A stretch of 64,000 bases of DNA, taken from assembly GCA_025060635.1 (NCBI GenBank), contig JANXBN010000002.1:124001-188000 (forward strand), given 5' to 3'. Below the pieces are notes generated by a model that was given only the letters and a program-made list of their open reading frames with translations, had not been told where the DNA came from and made no database searches. Below are positions 1 to 8,163 of this stretch, one piece after another. The DNA comes from Candidatus Kryptonium sp. (lineage in GTDB: Bacteria > Bacteroidota > Ignavibacteria > Kryptoniales > Kryptoniaceae). The position numbers and the translations under genes are program-made. The number at the start of each line of letters is the position of its first letter. Position 1 is the first letter of the stretch.

Positions 1-1056
1 ATAAAGAAAGTTGGAAGGATCGGTGGGAAAACGCTTGGATACTATATTGTCACTACGGCGTTGGCTATCACTATTGGTCTTTTGGTTTCAAACCTGATTA
101 AACCTGGGGATAAAATCTCTGCAGATGTAAGAGATAGAATCGCCGCTGAATATCAAGCGGATGTCTCTGAAAAAATACAACAAGAGCTTGGTATTAATAT
201 AATTGATTTCCTTGTCAATATCGTTCCGACCAACCCTATAAACGCGATGGCAAACGGGAACATGTTGCAAATCGTTTTCTTTGCAGTTATATTCGGAATT
301 ACGCTTACTATGATTGATAAATCTAAATCTGAACCTGTGATAAAATTTCTTGATGGTGTAAGTGATACGATGATTAAAATGGTTGACCTTGTTATGAAAA
401 TAGCTCCGTATGGTGTTTTTGCTTTGATTTCCGCAACGGTTGCGGAGTTTGGTTTCGGGATCATATCAACTTTGTTATGGTATATAGTGACTGTTTTAAT
501 TGGTTTAGCGATTCATTTGTTTGGTGTTTATTCATTTGCGGTAAAATTTCTCGGTGGGATGAGCCCATTGAAATTTTTCAAAGGAATGAGAGATGCTCAA
601 ATAATCGCTTTCAGCACAAGTTCAAGTGCAGCAACCTTGCCTGTTAATTTTGAGTGCACAGAAAGAAATCTTGGTGTGCCGAAACAAATAACAAGTTTTG
701 TCCTACCACTTGGTGCGACAATAAATATGGATGGGACAGCTTTATATCAGGGTGTTGCTTCTGTTTTTATAGCTCAAGTTTATGGATTTAATCTTGATAT
801 AACGCAACAACTTACAATAGTTTTAACTGCAACTCTGGCTTCAATTGGAACCGCTCCTGTTCCTGGAGTTGGTATAATAATGCTCGTTATGATCTTAAAA
901 GCAATTCATGTCCCAGCCGAGGGGATTGCGCTTATCCTTGGCGTTGATAGAATTCTTGATATGTGTAGGACAGTTGTAAATATCACTGGAGACGCAACCG
1001 CATCCGTTGTGGTCGCAAAAAGTGAAAAATTGATGGGAAGCGATGAGAAAAAATAA
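1..1056 (+). CDS. Dicarboxylate/amino acid:cation symporter (DAACS family), 5' end cut by window edge
   Basis: Secondary transporter of the GltP/DctA family, which imports dicarboxylates or glutamate with Na+ or H+ across the inner membrane. The reading frame is open to base 1 (reading IKKVGRIGGKTLGYY), so the N-terminal helices lie outside the window; 351 residues are visible. Family hallmarks are present: the serine-rich re-entrant loop FSTSSSAATLPVN near bases 610-648 and the NMDGT motif near 724-738, followed by the SIGTAPVPG loop. Several hydrophobic helices are evident. The 3' end overlaps the next gene by 14 bases. The substrate cannot be told from sequence; the family call is firm. 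Confidence 0.93.
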   Translation: MKKVGRIGGKTLGYYIVTTALAITIGLLVSNLIKPGDKISADVRDRIAAEYQADVSEKIQQELGINIIDFLVNIVPTNPINAMANGNMLQIVFFAVIFGITLTMIDKSKSEPVIKFLDGVSDTMIKMVDLVMKIAPYGVFALISATVAEFGFGIISTLLWYIVTVLIGLAIHLFGVYSFAVKFLGGMSPLKFFKGMRDAQIIAFSTSSSAATLPVNFECTERNLGVPKQITSFVLPLGATINMDGTALYQGVASVFIAQVYGFNLDITQQLTIVLTATLASIGTAPVPGVGIIMLVMILKAIHVPAEGIALILGVDRILDMCRTVVNITGDATASVVVAKSEKLMGSDEKK

Positions 1057-2155
1057 CTTTAAAAAGTTTGGAAGCAGTTTAATTTGTTTACTTTTTTTGT
1101 GGTTATCTTATAGTGCTTTTTCAGAATCGCATGTGTACCGCTATGATGTTAGGCATAGCGGAATTTATAAGGGAGAAAAATTACCGACGCTTGCTAAATT
1201 GAGATGGAAGTTCAAAACAAATGGGACAATTTATTCAAGTCCTGTTATAGCTCAAGGCACGGTTTTCTTTGGTTCAAACGATGGAAATTTTTATGCCGTT
1301 GATTTTAAAACTGGAAAATTAAAATGGAAATTTCGCACAGGAAACACGATTGAAACATCACCGACATATTTTGATGGAAGAATTTATTTTGGTTCAAATG
1401 ATAAAAATTTTTACTGTCTTGATGCTACAACCGGAAAAGTTGTTTGGAAATTTCAAGTTGAAGGTTGGCTTATGAGTTCACCTATCATTGTTGATGGAAT
1501 CGTTTATTTCGGTTCCGGAGAAGGAGTTCTCTATGCAGTTTCAGCATCAAATGGGAAACTTATATGGAAGTTCCAAACTCAAAAGGCGATTTATTCATCA
1601 CCTGCTTATTATGATGGGAAAATTTATTTCGGTTCACTTGATAAAAATTTTTACGCTGTTGACGCTAAAACTGGAGATCTTGTTTGGGTAGTTGCAACAA
1701 ATGGAATGATAAATAGTTCGCCGGTTATTTCTGCAGGTGTAGTTTTCTTTGGTTCAACTGATGGTAATCTTTATGCTGTTGATTCTAAAACGGGATGGGT
1801 GAAGTGGAAGTTTCAAACCAAAGGACAGATAACTCAAACACCATCAGCTGATGAAAAAGCTGTTTATTTCAGCTCAGCTGACGGAGTTTTCTACATTGTT
1901 TCACACACTGGAAAACTTATTTGGAAAATTGGACTTGAAGAGGTTTCAATATGGAGCCCTCCAATCGTTGCTGGTGATTTTATTTACGCTTGTGTTAATA
2001 CCGCATTTTATTCAGGTGTTTATAAGCTAAGTGTTAAAACTGGTAAAATGGAATCAGCGTTTGATCTTAAAAGCCGTGCGTTTGCTTCTCCCTTGATCGT
2101 TGATGGAATTTTATTTATTGGTTCAAAAGATGGCTACTTGTATGCTATAGAGTAA
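1043..2155 (+). CDS. Secreted PQQ-repeat beta-propeller protein
   Basis: A 370-residue protein with an N-terminal signal peptide (about residues 1-28, hydrophobic core LICLLFLWLSYSAF) followed by seven to eight repeats of about 40 residues. Each repeat carries G-x-L-x-WKF, then SSP, then V/I-Y-F-GS-x-DG and YAVD. This is the PQQ-like (BamB/YVTN-type) beta-propeller pattern, so an eight-bladed propeller outside the cytoplasm is likely. The repeats are very similar to one another. Residues for true PQQ binding or dehydrogenase activity are not evident, so a scaffolding or binding role is as plausible as catalysis. It overlaps the symporter by 14 bases, so they are probably co-transcribed. The specific function is unknown. 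Confidence 0.85.
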   Translation: MRKNNFKKFGSSLICLLFLWLSYSAFSESHVYRYDVRHSGIYKGEKLPTLAKLRWKFKTNGTIYSSPVIAQGTVFFGSNDGNFYAVDFKTGKLKWKFRTGNTIETSPTYFDGRIYFGSNDKNFYCLDATTGKVVWKFQVEGWLMSSPIIVDGIVYFGSGEGVLYAVSASNGKLIWKFQTQKAIYSSPAYYDGKIYFGSLDKNFYAVDAKTGDLVWVVATNGMINSSPVISAGVVFFGSTDGNLYAVDSKTGWVKWKFQTKGQITQTPSADEKAVYFSSADGVFYIVSHTGKLIWKIGLEEVSIWSPPIVAGDFIYACVNTAFYSGVYKLSVKTGKMESAFDLKSRAFASPLIVDGILFIGSKDGYLYAIE

Positions 2156-2203
2156 TTTTGTAATTTGATGCACTAATACAAAAACAAATTTTGATTTGAT
2201 TTA

Positions 2204-2857
2204 GTGATAGCGCTTTTAGCTGGCATAATTTTCGGGATTATCATTTCAGTGCCAATTGGTCCGATAAATCTTACGATTCTAACGAAGGGAATGAGAGATG
2301 GATTTAAACCTGCATTTTGGACTGGTGTTGGTGCAGCGGCGATGGAATTTCTTTATTGTCTTCTTGCGATGTTTGGCATGGGAGCGATAGTAGAGTATTC
2401 TCTTGGAAATATAATTGTCCAAACTTTTGCTTTTTTAATTCTTCTTTTCTTTGGACTTCGTAACTTGATTATTCATCCAAAGAAAATTTATAATGGCGAG
2501 CTTGCACTTAACAATGGGAATGGCAGATTAAGCTTTATTAAAAGACATCATATTCATAATACATTTCTCGTTGGTGCGGTTCTTTATGCCTTGAACCCGA
2601 CATTTATAATTTTCTGGATAACTGTCGCAGGCTTTGTTCAATCAACGAGCTTGATTGGAAACTCTTTTGATAACTTTTTCTTTGCTTTTGGCGTTGGACT
2701 TGGGGTCGTGCTTTGGTTCTATATGTTGTTAAAATTTATTCACAACTTCGTTGAATTCAGAGCGAAGACAATTGCTTTTTTCCATCGGATCTCAGGGATA
2801 ATTATACTTGGTTTCGCGTCGTATCTTGCTTTTGAAATTTTGAGAAAATTAATATGA
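2204..2857 (+). CDS. LysE/RhtB family amino-acid exporter
   Basis: A 217-residue inner-membrane protein starting at GTG. The N-terminus contains the LysE-family signature: a hydrophobic helix, then VPIGPINLTIL, then KGMRDGFKPAFWTGVGAA. About six transmembrane segments can be counted, matching the family's usual size of 190-220 residues. LysE/RhtB proteins export basic or neutral amino acids; the substrate is not predictable here. A 48-base gap separates it from the propeller gene upstream, and its stop overlaps the ogt start by four bases (ATGA), which suggests translational coupling. Confidence 0.85.
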   Translation: MIALLAGIIFGIIISVPIGPINLTILTKGMRDGFKPAFWTGVGAAAMEFLYCLLAMFGMGAIVEYSLGNIIVQTFAFLILLFFGLRNLIIHPKKIYNGELALNNGNGRLSFIKRHHIHNTFLVGAVLYALNPTFIIFWITVAGFVQSTSLIGNSFDNFFFAFGVGLGVVLWFYMLLKFIHNFVEFRAKTIAFFHRISGIIILGFASYLAFEILRKLI

Positions 2858-3369
2858 GGGGGAACATGCTTTATTGCACATCTTTTGAAACCATCATCGG
2901 GATTATCTATATTGCTTCTTCTGAAAAGGGGGTATGCAAAATTTCTTTGACACTTGAGGCAGCTGAAGAATTTAAAACCTGGATAAAAAAGTACTTTAAT
3001 GAAACCGAAATTGTTGAAAGTAGGAAAGAAAACAAAGAAGCAATTGAGCAAATTAAACTTTACTTAGCAAGAAAATTAAAAAAGTTTGATCTTGAACTTG
3101 ATATTATAGGAACGGATTTTCAAAAAAAGGTTTGGTATGAAACGATGAGAATTCCGTATGGAGAAACTTTGACATATTCGGAGCTTGCAAGGAGAATTAG
3201 GAAACCAAATTCTCAAAGAGCGGTTGGAAACGCACTTGCTTCAAATCCACTGCCAATCGTAGTTCCCTGCCATCGGGTTATCGCTTCGGACGGTTCGCTC
3301 GGTGGATATACCGGTGGAATTAAAATCAAAGAATTTTTGCTCGGTCTTGAAGGCGCAAGAGATATTTAA
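2854..3369 (+). CDS. ogt: Methylated-DNA--protein-cysteine methyltransferase
   Basis: Suicide repair protein that moves the methyl group from O6-methylguanine to its own cysteine. The C-terminal half has the diagnostic PCHRV motif (VVPCHRVIASDGSLGGYTGG) and the DNA-binding helix with SQRAVGNALASNP, i.e. the Arg-finger region. Length (171 residues) fits Ogt-type proteins without the Ada regulatory domain. ATG at 2854 overlaps the previous stop; a second in-frame ATG at 2866 has an AGGGGG purine run just upstream and may be the real start. The family call is firm. Confidence 0.94.
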   Translation: MRGNMLYCTSFETIIGIIYIASSEKGVCKISLTLEAAEEFKTWIKKYFNETEIVESRKENKEAIEQIKLYLARKLKKFDLELDIIGTDFQKKVWYETMRIPYGETLTYSELARRIRKPNSQRAVGNALASNPLPIVVPCHRVIASDGSLGGYTGGIKIKEFLLGLEGARDI

Positions 3370-4126
3370 TGCTTTTCTTATCCTGAGCTTCTTTTCAGTT
3401 TCAAATGCCCAAGTTAAAGTTGTTGATTCAAAAGGGTTGAACTTTGGAATTTTAAGAGCAAGTTTTTACGAGCCGAAGATGGGGATTATGAAGTATTTTA
3501 ATAGAAATAGTTTAAAAGTTGACATTGGAAATTCGCTTGATCTAATTGAATTTAAAGAGAAGAATTTTCTTCTCACCGCTGGGGTTGATTTTTTTGCTTA
3601 TACTCTCGTTAACAATCATGGGTTTTTAATTTTGAGAGTTGAAGCAGTTGATGGTTTCTTCGGCGGGAATTTATCTTTTCGTAGCGAAAAATTTTCAACT
3701 CGCTTTAGAGTTCTCCATAGGAGCGCTCATATCGTTGATGAATATGGAGAACTTGATCATAAACCGTTTCCATTTACAGGTGAATTTTTTGATTTAATTT
3801 TTGCTTTTGCTGGGGAGTTTTACAAGCTGTATGGTGGATTTTCCCAAGTTTTTAGAATTAAGCCATCAAACATTGAAAGATTTTATTTTCAGACAGGATT
3901 TGAACTTTTCAAAGAATCTAAAGTATTTAACCTGATTTTTGCAAGTGATGTAAAGTTCATTAACAAAATTATCGGTTTTAACACAGTTGGTGGGGTTAAG
4001 ATTGGGCGGTTGAATTCAAGAGGAATTTTTGTTTATCTTAACTTTTACAGCGGTTTTGATATTTATGGACAATACTTTAATTTAAAAAAAGAGTTTGGTG
4101 GATTGGGTTGTTCGTTTGAGTTTTAA
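3347..4126 (+). CDS. Secreted DUF1207-like protein of unknown function
   Basis: A hypothetical protein of about 259 residues. The open frame extends upstream to GTG 3302, deep inside ogt; the signal peptide (hydrophobic NAFLILSFFSV, then SNAQ) makes TTG at 3347 a more sensible start, still overlapping ogt by 23 bases. The body is rich in aromatic, alternating-hydrophobic stretches typical of a beta-barrel or beta-rich envelope protein. The stretch RSAHIVDEYGELDHKPF recalls the SAHLGDEY signature of DUF1207 proteins of Bacteroidota, an assignment from memory. No catalytic motif is seen. Location is probably periplasmic or outer membrane. Confidence 0.6.
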   Translation: MKAQEIFNAFLILSFFSVSNAQVKVVDSKGLNFGILRASFYEPKMGIMKYFNRNSLKVDIGNSLDLIEFKEKNFLLTAGVDFFAYTLVNNHGFLILRVEAVDGFFGGNLSFRSEKFSTRFRVLHRSAHIVDEYGELDHKPFPFTGEFFDLIFAFAGEFYKLYGGFSQVFRIKPSNIERFYFQTGFELFKESKVFNLIFASDVKFINKIIGFNTVGGVKIGRLNSRGIFVYLNFYSGFDIYGQYFNLKKEFGGLGCSFEF

Positions 4127-4137
4127 AAAATAAATTT

Positions 4138-5373
4138 TTGAACGAAAGATTGATTGAGATAAAAGAAAGAATAAAAAAGCACACATTAACTTTATTTGAT
4201 AATGTTCAGTTTATCTACGAGCTCGCTTTAGCACAGCTTGAACTTGAATCCTTTGGCGTTAATTTTGAGATTACAAATGGGCTTAGAGAATTTGGCGTAA
4301 TTGGTGATGTTGAACTTCAGGTGCTTAAAAGAAGGTTGGCTTATTTTAAGTCTATTGATGGGATATATACCGATTATTACAAAATTACATCCAAAAACAG
4401 AACAAAATCGGTAAATCAGTACTTGACGCATTGGATTTATCCGTATAAGGGAAAATTCCATCCTCAAATGATTCGTGCTTTATTGAATATAATTGGAGTG
4501 GTTTCTGGTGAAACAGTGCTTGATCCTTTTATTGGTAGTGGCACTACGGCATTGGAGGCGCAATTGTTAGGAGTAAACTGTATTGGATTTGACATTTCAC
4601 CTTTATGTGTTCTTCAAAGTAAAGTGAAAACTGAGTCAATCCAATCTCTTAATGCAATAATTGCATTGAAGGATGAAATTGAGTTAAGTTTTTTCTTCAA
4701 TGCTGATGAAAATAAGCTTGATAAATTTATAGCAAGCATAGAAGATGAAGTTATTAGGAACTTTTATTTGATGGCTAAACTTGTCGCTATAAGTGATAAC
4801 GCTCGGAGAAAAAGAGAATTTCAAAATTCTTTCCTAAAAAATCTTAAAAGGATGATCCTTTCATTAAGGGATTATTCTGATGTTGTAGAGCAATTAGGTC
4901 TTAAGTTAGGTAATGTTGATATTAGAGTTGGTGATGCTAGAAATTTACCGCTTCCTGATGGTAGTGTTGATGGGATCATAACTTCCCCTCCTTATTCTGT
5001 TGCGCTTGATTATGTTAAAAATGATGAGCATGCCTTGAAAGCCCTCGGATATGATGTAGAAAGTTTGAGAGAGGAATTCATTGGAGTTAGAGGGAAAGGC
5101 AAGGATAGGTTAGATCTTTACAATGAAGATATGAGAAAATCTATTGATGAAATGTATAGGGTTTTAAAATCGGGAAGGTATGCGGTTATAATCATAGGAA
5201 ACGCAACATATCAAGGAAAAGAGATAAAAACTACAGAGTTTATAATTGATCGCGCGGAAGAGGCTGGTTTTACGCTGGTTAAGAACATAGATAAAATCAT
5301 CTTTGGATTATATAATGTTATGCAGAAGGAAAACATTTTAATTTTTAAAAAAGATGAGAAACGAAGGCGCTAA
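4138..5373 (+). CDS. DNA methyltransferase (N4-cytosine/N6-adenine type) of a probable restriction-modification pair
   Basis: A 411-residue amino-methyltransferase starting at TTG. The SAM-binding motif I is DPFIGSGTT at residues 129-137, preceded by a motif X-like YPYKGKFHPQMIRALL. The catalytic motif IV is TSPPY at residues 282-286. The roughly 145 residues between them probably hold the target recognition region, giving the X-I-TRD-IV order of alpha-class enzymes. The SPPY form favours N4-cytosine or N6-adenine methylation, not C5. Its 3' end overlaps the next gene, a nuclease-like protein, by 20 bases, which is the classic arrangement of a type II system. The recognition sequence is unknown. 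Confidence 0.88.
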   Translation: MNERLIEIKERIKKHTLTLFDNVQFIYELALAQLELESFGVNFEITNGLREFGVIGDVELQVLKRRLAYFKSIDGIYTDYYKITSKNRTKSVNQYLTHWIYPYKGKFHPQMIRALLNIIGVVSGETVLDPFIGSGTTALEAQLLGVNCIGFDISPLCVLQSKVKTESIQSLNAIIALKDEIELSFFFNADENKLDKFIASIEDEVIRNFYLMAKLVAISDNARRKREFQNSFLKNLKRMILSLRDYSDVVEQLGLKLGNVDIRVGDARNLPLPDGSVDGIITSPPYSVALDYVKNDEHALKALGYDVESLREEFIGVRGKGKDRLDLYNEDMRKSIDEMYRVLKSGRYAVIIIGNATYQGKEIKTTEFIIDRAEEAGFTLVKNIDKIIFGLYNVMQKENILIFKKDEKRRR

Positions 5374-6016
5374 ATACATAAAACAGCTTGAAGACATTAT
5401 CAGCAAATTTCTTGAGCCGATTAAGAATATCCCATATCGGCTGGCAATAAAAGCTTTAACGGGTTGTGAGGTTTTAAAATTTGATCTTGCTTTAAAAGAA
5501 AACAAAGAGTTGATAGAACTACTAAAAAGATCTGCTAAAATCGCTGGAGAAAATGCACGCGAAAGTGGGATTCAAGCAAAAAGACCAAACGAAGCTGGTA
5601 ATAAAATTGAACCTTTTGTGATAGATGCCTTGAAGAAAGTTGGATTAAGTGCAGATAAGCCTAAAACGAAATCAGGCAGAAAAAAGGTAAGTGGGTATCC
5701 AGATATTGAGATTTCATACAATGGTAAGACAATTTATCTTGATTGTAAAACTTACAGCGAAATCACGAAACAACAATCTTTTAGAACTTTCTACTTTTCT
5801 CCTTCAAAAGATCCTAAAATTGTAAAAGATGCCTATCATTTGCTCTTAAGTTATGAATTAAAACAAGTTACTAAAAACAAGAAGCAGGTTTATATCCCCG
5901 TTTCATGGCAACTTTATACATTAGAGAATTTATCTGTTCAGATAAAACACGAGTTCAACGCAAGCAATAAAGATATTTATAGAAAAGATTTTTTGTTAGC
6001 CGAGGGGCGATTTTAA
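5354..6016 (+). CDS. Probable type II restriction endonuclease, PD-(D/E)XK fold
   Basis: A 220-residue protein whose start lies inside the methyltransferase gene. A nuclease core is visible: GYPDIEI with Asp117, then LDCKTY with Asp130 and Lys132, giving PD-x12-D-x-K on adjacent beta strands. The upstream helix NKIEPFVIDAL could supply the usual acidic residue. I do not recognise the specific family. The function rests on the motif plus tight linkage and overlap with a DNA methyltransferase; the methylase-first order is common in such systems. It could also be an inactive or divergent nuclease. No signal peptide or membrane segment is seen. Confidence 0.72.
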   Translation: MRNEGAKYIKQLEDIISKFLEPIKNIPYRLAIKALTGCEVLKFDLALKENKELIELLKRSAKIAGENARESGIQAKRPNEAGNKIEPFVIDALKKVGLSADKPKTKSGRKKVSGYPDIEISYNGKTIYLDCKTYSEITKQQSFRTFYFSPSKDPKIVKDAYHLLLSYELKQVTKNKKQVYIPVSWQLYTLENLSVQIKHEFNASNKDIYRKDFLLAEGRF

Positions 6017-6042
6017 ATACATACAAAGTAACTTTAAACAAA

Positions 6043-7959
6043 ATGCGTATCCCGGAAGACAAAATAGAAGAAATAAGAACTGCGGTTGACATAGTTGATT
6101 ATATAAATCAGTTTGTTCCGCTAAAGAAGGTAGGGAAAAACTATGTTGGCTTATGTCCTTTTCATACGGAGAAAACTCCTTCTTTCACGGTAAGTCCAGA
6201 TAAACAACTTTATCATTGCTTCGGATGCGGTGCTGGTGGAAATGTCTTTAATTTTATTATGCAATACGAAAAAGTTTCATTCTTTGAGGCAATTAAAAAA
6301 GTAGCACAATATGTTGGCATAGAACTACCGAAGCCAGAAAAGAAAGAAAAATGGATTGAAACAGAATTTGAAGAACTCTACGAGGCGAATCGCTTCGCAC
6401 ATGAATTTTTCGTTAGAAGTTTGATGAAAACATCGGAAGGTAAAAAAGCAATTGAGTATCTCTACAAACGCGGAATTAACGATGCGACCATTAAAAATTT
6501 TGGACTTGGCTATTCACCCGACCAGTGGGATGCGCTTGTTCAATATGCGATAAAACACGATTTCCCACTTGAAACACTTGAAAAAGCAGGTGTTCTGGTA
6601 AAAAGGGAGGATGGAGCGTACTATGATAGATTTAGAGGTAGAGTGATATTTCCGATTTTTTCAATCACAGGTCGTGTTATAGCTTTCGGCGGAAGAAGAT
6701 TGAAAGATGATGAAAGTATACCGAAATACATAAATTCGCCGGAAACAAAAGTATATACAAAAAGCAAAGTTTTATATGGGCTCTATCAAGCTAAAGATGC
6801 AATCAGAAAAAAAGGATATGCAATTCTTGTTGAAGGTTACATGGATTGTATCTCACTGTTTCAATCCGGAATTGAAAATGTTGTTGCTTCTGGTGGAACA
6901 GCTTTGACTGAGGATCAAGTTAGATTGATCTCAAACTACACTGATACCATTTATTTTCTCTACGATGCTGATTCAGCGGGAGCAAGGGCGATGATGCGTG
7001 GAGTTGATATTATACTTGCACAGGGACTTGATGTTTATATCGTTAAATTACCTGAAGGTGAAGATCCTGATTCGTTCATAAGAAAACATTCAGTATTTGA
7101 ATTTGAAGAGCAAATTAAAAATGCTATCAATTTCGTTGAGTTTAAAGCGTTGACATATCAGCAACTTGGAAAGTTTGACGATCCAAATGTGAAAGTTAAA
7201 GCCATTCGTTCACTTGTTGAATCAATCTCAAAAATTCCAGATGAGCTTAAAAGAAATGTATTGATTCGTGAGGTTTCGTCAAAATATAAAATTCCTGAGA
7301 ATGTTCTTGCCAACGAGCTTGAGATGATGATCTTAAAGAAGCGCAAAGAATCAGCAAGGAAAGAGGTGGAGACATCTACTGAAAATTCATCTTTTGCAAA
7401 ATTTAAGTCAATCCCTGCAGAGGAAAAAGACCTTGCAAAAATTTTGCTTGATGCGAATGAAGTTGTCTTGAAGTTTGTTTTTGAATATGTGAAATTAAAC
7501 GATGTCTCAAGTGAATATGTTAAGTTAATTTACCAAAAAGTTAAAGAAGAGTTTGAAAGATGTAAGGAGACGGGGGAGTATAAAAAAGTCAATGTCAATG
7601 AGCTATTAAGCCAGAGTGAGAGCGATGAGTTCAGGGGATTTTTAACAAACATCGTTTTAAGCAAGTATGAAGTTAGTCAATTTTGGAATGAAAAGAAAGG
7701 TTGGTCTGAAGAGGATGAGATTGAAGAGATGTGGAAGGCGGTTGACGATGTTTTGACAAAGTTTTATCTTCGCAAGATACAGAAAATAGAAACTGACTTG
7801 ACTGAAAAGATAAAAGAAGCGGAGACGACGAAGGACGATGAAAAGTTATTAGAACTTATTGCTAAAAAGAGCGAGATCGCACGGAAGAAAAACATACTCA
7901 GCAACAGAGGGTTTAAGGATATAATCCAAAGATATCTTAAATCACTAAATCAGGTATGA
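6043..7959 (+). CDS. dnaG: DNA primase
   Basis: Synthesises RNA primers at the replication fork. The N-terminal CHC2 zinc finger is intact: Cys38, His41, Cys59, Cys62, with the FGCGAGGN context. The catalytic core follows, with the toprim elements EGYMDCISLF (catalytic Glu) and DADSAGARA (metal-binding DxD-like acidic pair). The C-terminal third is charged and helical, as expected for the DnaB-helicase interaction region. Length (638 residues) is normal. The ATG start follows the endonuclease stop by 26 bases, so transcription may read through from the restriction-modification pair. Confidence 0.97.
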   Translation: MRIPEDKIEEIRTAVDIVDYINQFVPLKKVGKNYVGLCPFHTEKTPSFTVSPDKQLYHCFGCGAGGNVFNFIMQYEKVSFFEAIKKVAQYVGIELPKPEKKEKWIETEFEELYEANRFAHEFFVRSLMKTSEGKKAIEYLYKRGINDATIKNFGLGYSPDQWDALVQYAIKHDFPLETLEKAGVLVKREDGAYYDRFRGRVIFPIFSITGRVIAFGGRRLKDDESIPKYINSPETKVYTKSKVLYGLYQAKDAIRKKGYAILVEGYMDCISLFQSGIENVVASGGTALTEDQVRLISNYTDTIYFLYDADSAGARAMMRGVDIILAQGLDVYIVKLPEGEDPDSFIRKHSVFEFEEQIKNAINFVEFKALTYQQLGKFDDPNVKVKAIRSLVESISKIPDELKRNVLIREVSSKYKIPENVLANELEMMILKKRKESARKEVETSTENSSFAKFKSIPAEEKDLAKILLDANEVVLKFVFEYVKLNDVSSEYVKLIYQKVKEEFERCKETGEYKKVNVNELLSQSESDEFRGFLTNIVLSKYEVSQFWNEKKGWSEEDEIEEMWKAVDDVLTKFYLRKIQKIETDLTEKIKEAETTKDDEKLLELIAKKSEIARKKNILSNRGFKDIIQRYLKSLNQV

Positions 7960-7962
7960 GAT

Positions 7963-8160
7963 ATGGTAATAATCAAAGACAATAAATGCGATTTTTGCGG
8001 TTGCTGTGTTGGTGTTTGTCCAGAAAATTGTATTGAATTGTATGAGTCAAAAATTGAAATAATAGATGAACTTTGCACGGACTGCGGCAAATGTGTTTGG
8101 GCGTGCCCTTTTGATGTTCTTGAACTACATATAACAAAAAAGAAAAAAGAGGGATTTTGA
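7963..8160 (+). CDS. Small 2[4Fe-4S] ferredoxin
   Basis: A 65-residue bacterial-type ferredoxin with two cluster motifs: Cys9-x2-Cys12-x2-Cys15-x3-Cys19-Pro and Cys38-x2-Cys41-x2-Cys44-x3-Cys48-Pro. An extra cysteine occurs at 14 (CGCC) and another at 23. It ends just upstream of a geranylgeranyl-reductase-type flavoprotein (3-base gap), so it probably supplies low-potential electrons to that enzyme. It is cytoplasmic. The functional pairing is inferred from position; the cofactor call is seen directly. Confidence 0.93.
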   Translation: MVIIKDNKCDFCGCCVGVCPENCIELYESKIEIIDELCTDCGKCVWACPFDVLELHITKKKKEGF

Positions 8161-8163
8161 TAG

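Noticed and set aside
3302-3346. Start of the DUF1207-like gene at GTG 3302
   Set aside because: It would add 15 hydrophilic residues before the signal peptide and overlap ogt by 68 bases, with no ribosome site.
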